NCBI GenBank assembly: GCA_027318675.1
Contig: DAHVOT010000007.1
Location: 1 to 21,805 of the forward strand
DNA length: 21,805 bases
Source of the DNA: an archaeon
GTDB lineage: Archaea; Nanobdellota; Nanobdellia; Pacearchaeales; GW2011-AR1
Reading direction: 5' to 3'
In this document: positions 20,061 through 21,805 of the stretch, one piece after another
Numbering within the stretch: the first letter of the stretch is position 1
Layout: the number at the start of each line of letters is the position of its first letter
Position numbers and translations under genes: made by a program
The notes under the pieces: generated by a model
The model's database searches: none
What the model saw: only the letters and a program-made list of their open reading frames with translations
What the model was told of the DNA's origin: nothing

Positions 20061-21278
20061 TCAGAATAATGTAACTTGTTTTTCTCCTTCAACTAGCTCT
20101 CCGTATTTTCCATCATATCCTGGTTTAACTTTAATTTTACCATCTCGATTTTCCAAAATAAGCTTAACTAATTTTTCATTATCTTTTAACTCTCTAATTA
20201 AATCTTCTTTATTCACATTAAGCAGGATATTAAATTCATTTTCAAATTTTTCAATAAGATGATTGTAAATTGTCCATGTCTTTTTACTTTCCAATGTTGA
20301 ACCAATACTAAACGCAATTAATTCATGCAAAGGTAACAAAATATAGTATTTTTTTCTCTTCCTGTTTTCTTCTATTATTTGATCTTTAAGTTCTAAAGCC
20401 CTGCTTGCTACTCCAATTGTTAAAGGATGTTTACAAATAGGACATATTCCATTTAATTTCTTAGTCTCTTCAGGAGAACTTGAAAAATTACAATCTTTAT
20501 GTCCATCATAATGATAAATTCCATAACCTGGATCAGTTTCAATTGTACCCAAAATAGAATTTGTTCTTATTCCCTCGATTATATCATTGAAACTATCTGC
20601 TTTCTCAAAAATTGTTGCTTCTCTTCCTATTCTCCATGGCCAAAAACTATGCGAATCAGAAAAGCTTATTATTGATTTTTTATTTAATTCAGATAAATGC
20701 CAGTTCATTTCAGGATCTGAGCTCATTCCTGTTTCAATTGCATGAATATTTTCAAATTCCTCTCCAAAAGCTTCTTTTAAACTGTCAAAACCAGATTTAC
20801 TTCCAAACACCCCAAAATAAGGTGTCCAAACATGAGCTGGAATTACCTCAATATCTTTGGATATTTCTCCCATATCTTTCACAAATTGTTCACATGAAAT
20901 CTTAAATATAGGGCGCCCATCATAATCTCTCCTTCCTTTTCCATCTAAATACAGATTAATTTTATCTGCAATCTCAAAACCAGGAACAAGTAAAACCAAA
21001 TGAACTCTTCTTCCTCTTCCTTGAGTATACATTAAACTTATCTCTCCAGTTAATAAAAATTTGAATCCAGTTTTTGAATAAAGGATTCCTTCTTTCTCAG
21101 TCAATCTCTCTTTTAATTCATTCAACCAAGTAGGATGAGTAAAATCTCCTGTTCCCATTAATCCAATTCCTTTAACTCTTGCCCATTTTTCAAGATTCTC
21201 TATAGTTATATCTTTGCTACATGCCCTTGAAAACCTTGAATGAATATGTAAATCAGCAAAAACACCTGTTTTTTCCAT
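20061..21278 (-). CDS. endoQ: Endonuclease Q (PHP-domain DNA repair nuclease)
   Basis: EndoQ nicks DNA 5' of deaminated bases (uracil, hypoxanthine) and abasic sites and is mainly archaeal. The 405 residues start with the PHP metal motif DLHIHS (9-14) and TGDFTHP. Then come HLVLLVPG, IPAHVWTPYFGVFGS and FSDSHSFWPWRIGRE, all PHP metal-site regions. A Cys-containing zinc element (DCNF...GICPICKHPL) follows, then a helical C-terminal part. The extreme end QVTLF looks like a PIP box for PCNA, which EndoQ is known to bind. The ATG at 21278 is preferred over one two codons upstream because of TATA spacing. Confidence 0.9.
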   Translation of the reverse strand: MEKTGVFADLHIHSRFSRACSKDITIENLEKWARVKGIGLMGTGDFTHPTWLNELKERLTEKEGILYSKTGFKFLLTGEISLMYTQGRGRRVHLVLLVPGFEIADKINLYLDGKGRRDYDGRPIFKISCEQFVKDMGEISKDIEVIPAHVWTPYFGVFGSKSGFDSLKEAFGEEFENIHAIETGMSSDPEMNWHLSELNKKSIISFSDSHSFWPWRIGREATIFEKADSFNDIIEGIRTNSILGTIETDPGYGIYHYDGHKDCNFSSSPEETKKLNGICPICKHPLTIGVASRALELKDQIIEENRKRKKYYILLPLHELIAFSIGSTLESKKTWTIYNHLIEKFENEFNILLNVNKEDLIRELKDNEKLVKLILENRDGKIKVKPGYDGKYGELVEGEKQVTLF

Positions 21279-21299
21279 TTTCAAAGCAACAAATAAAAC

Positions 21300-21307
21300 T
21301 TTTTAAA
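21300..21307. promoter_or_regulatory. Shared bidirectional TATA box, EndoQ and NDK
   Basis: TTTTTAAA reads TTTAAAAA on the other strand. Its centre is 25-26 bp from the endoQ ATG (minus) and 28-29 bp from the ndk ATG (plus). No other good TATA is seen in the 53-bp gap, so one element probably serves both leaderless genes. Confidence 0.5.
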
Positions 21308-21331
21308 CTCTGTTGTAAAAATATAATTAAA

Positions 21332-21799
21332 ATGGCAGAAGAAAAAAATCAAAAAGAAAGAGCATTGATTTTAATTAAACCAGATGCTATGGCAAGAAAA
21401 TTATCTGGAATAGTTATTTACGATCTAGATCACTTAAATTTAAAGATGATTGGATTGAAATTAGTAAGTGTTCAAAAACATCTTGCAGAAAAACACTATG
21501 AAGTACACAAAGAAAAACCATTCTACAATGATCTTCTAAAATACATTATGGGAGAATATCATAATGTTCATTCAATTATTGCAATAGCTTATGAAGGAGA
21601 AAACGCAATACAAAAATTAAGGGAATATGCAGGCAAGACGAATCCAGATGATGCTGAGCCATCGACATTAAGAGGAAGATATGGAAAAGTAAATTCAAAA
21701 ACAAATAATTTTGATAATGTAATGCACATTTCTGATTCTCCTGAAAACGGAGAAAAAGAAATTTCTATTTGGTTTTCTAAAGAAGAATTAGTCGAATAA
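21332..21799 (+). CDS. ndk: Nucleoside diphosphate kinase
   Basis: NDK transfers phosphate between nucleoside tri- and diphosphates through a phosphohistidine. The 155 residues have LILIKPDAM (12-20, Lys16), the Kpn-loop region with STLRGRYG (111-118) and the active-site block NVMHISDSPENGEKEI (129-144) with catalytic His132. The usual HGSDS is HISDS here. The frame runs 37 codons further upstream to 21221, but that part overlaps endoQ antisense and lacks NDK features; the ATG at 21332 begins MAEEKNQKERALILIKPDA. It is complete in the window and divergent from endoQ. Confidence 0.94.
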   Translation: MAEEKNQKERALILIKPDAMARKLSGIVIYDLDHLNLKMIGLKLVSVQKHLAEKHYEVHKEKPFYNDLLKYIMGEYHNVHSIIAIAYEGENAIQKLREYAGKTNPDDAEPSTLRGRYGKVNSKTNNFDNVMHISDSPENGEKEISIWFSKEELVE

Positions 21800-21805
21800 T
21801 TATTC

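Noticed and set aside
20612..20905. 97-codon plus-strand frame inside endoQ
   Set aside because: Antisense to the conserved PHP-domain region of endoQ, with no promoter and no recognisable protein.
21221..21331. 37-codon N-terminal extension of NDK
   Set aside because: It runs antisense through the endoQ start and the promoter and has no NDK similarity.

Overview
The window is a gene-dense, AT-rich piece of an archaeal chromosome. The information-processing genes are archaeal in type: ribosomal proteins eL42 (L44e), eS1 (S3Ae), uL1, uL10 and P1, archaeal uS15, aIF2-alpha, a Bud32 kinase, GINS, a RecJ-like DHH nuclease, endonuclease Q, archaeal phosphoglycerate mutase, and SRP54 and FtsY. Two tRNA genes carry introns in the anticodon loop. 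Very low GC, short Lys/Glu-rich proteins, small intergenic gaps and many small orphan proteins suggest a reduced DPANN archaeon of the Pacearchaeota/Woesearchaeota kind. That placement is inference; no 16S gene is present.

Layout, left to right. (1) A small HTH-like gene (-), then eL42 and eS1 (+), then a tRNA-Thr gene flanked by two palindromic relics of itself, then a membrane protein with a C-terminal double-TM anchor. (2) A minus-strand block: YbjQ-family protein, a tiny membrane protein, GINS, and a three-gene operon (CARF-like single-domain protein, HAD 5'-nucleotidase, orphan). (3) The plus-strand stalk operon uL1-uL10-P1. Its leader holds a plausible copy of the rRNA binding site of L1, and an imperfect inverted repeat follows the operon. 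(4) An orphan gene convergent with apgM, then ftsY, a membrane-anchored protein, tRNA-Ser (intron) and SRP54. (5) VKOR coupled to a Cys-rich partner, a secreted protein (-), bud32, corA, tRNA-Gln (intron) and a MinD/ParA ATPase (-). (6) A translation/repair block: uS15 and the RecJ-like nuclease, then aIF2-alpha, a degenerate Nudix protein and a 51-residue Nop10-like protein. (7) Two orphans, then endonuclease Q (-) divergent from nucleoside diphosphate kinase (+).

Regulation. Nearly every first gene has a TATA box (TTTAAAA or TTTATAAA type) centred about 24-26 bp upstream of the ATG, the spacing of leaderless mRNA. I used this to choose several starts. The clear exception is the uL1 operon: its TATA predicts a leader of about 75 nt, which holds the L1-site mimic and a GGAGGU Shine-Dalgarno.

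Most of the window is housekeeping. The points most worth a second look are the L1 leader element, the tRNA-Thr foldback relics, the Cys-free Nop10-like gene, the shortened uL10 spine, the CARF-like operon and the hairpin after the stalk operon. I saw no CRISPR array, transposase or obvious phage region.
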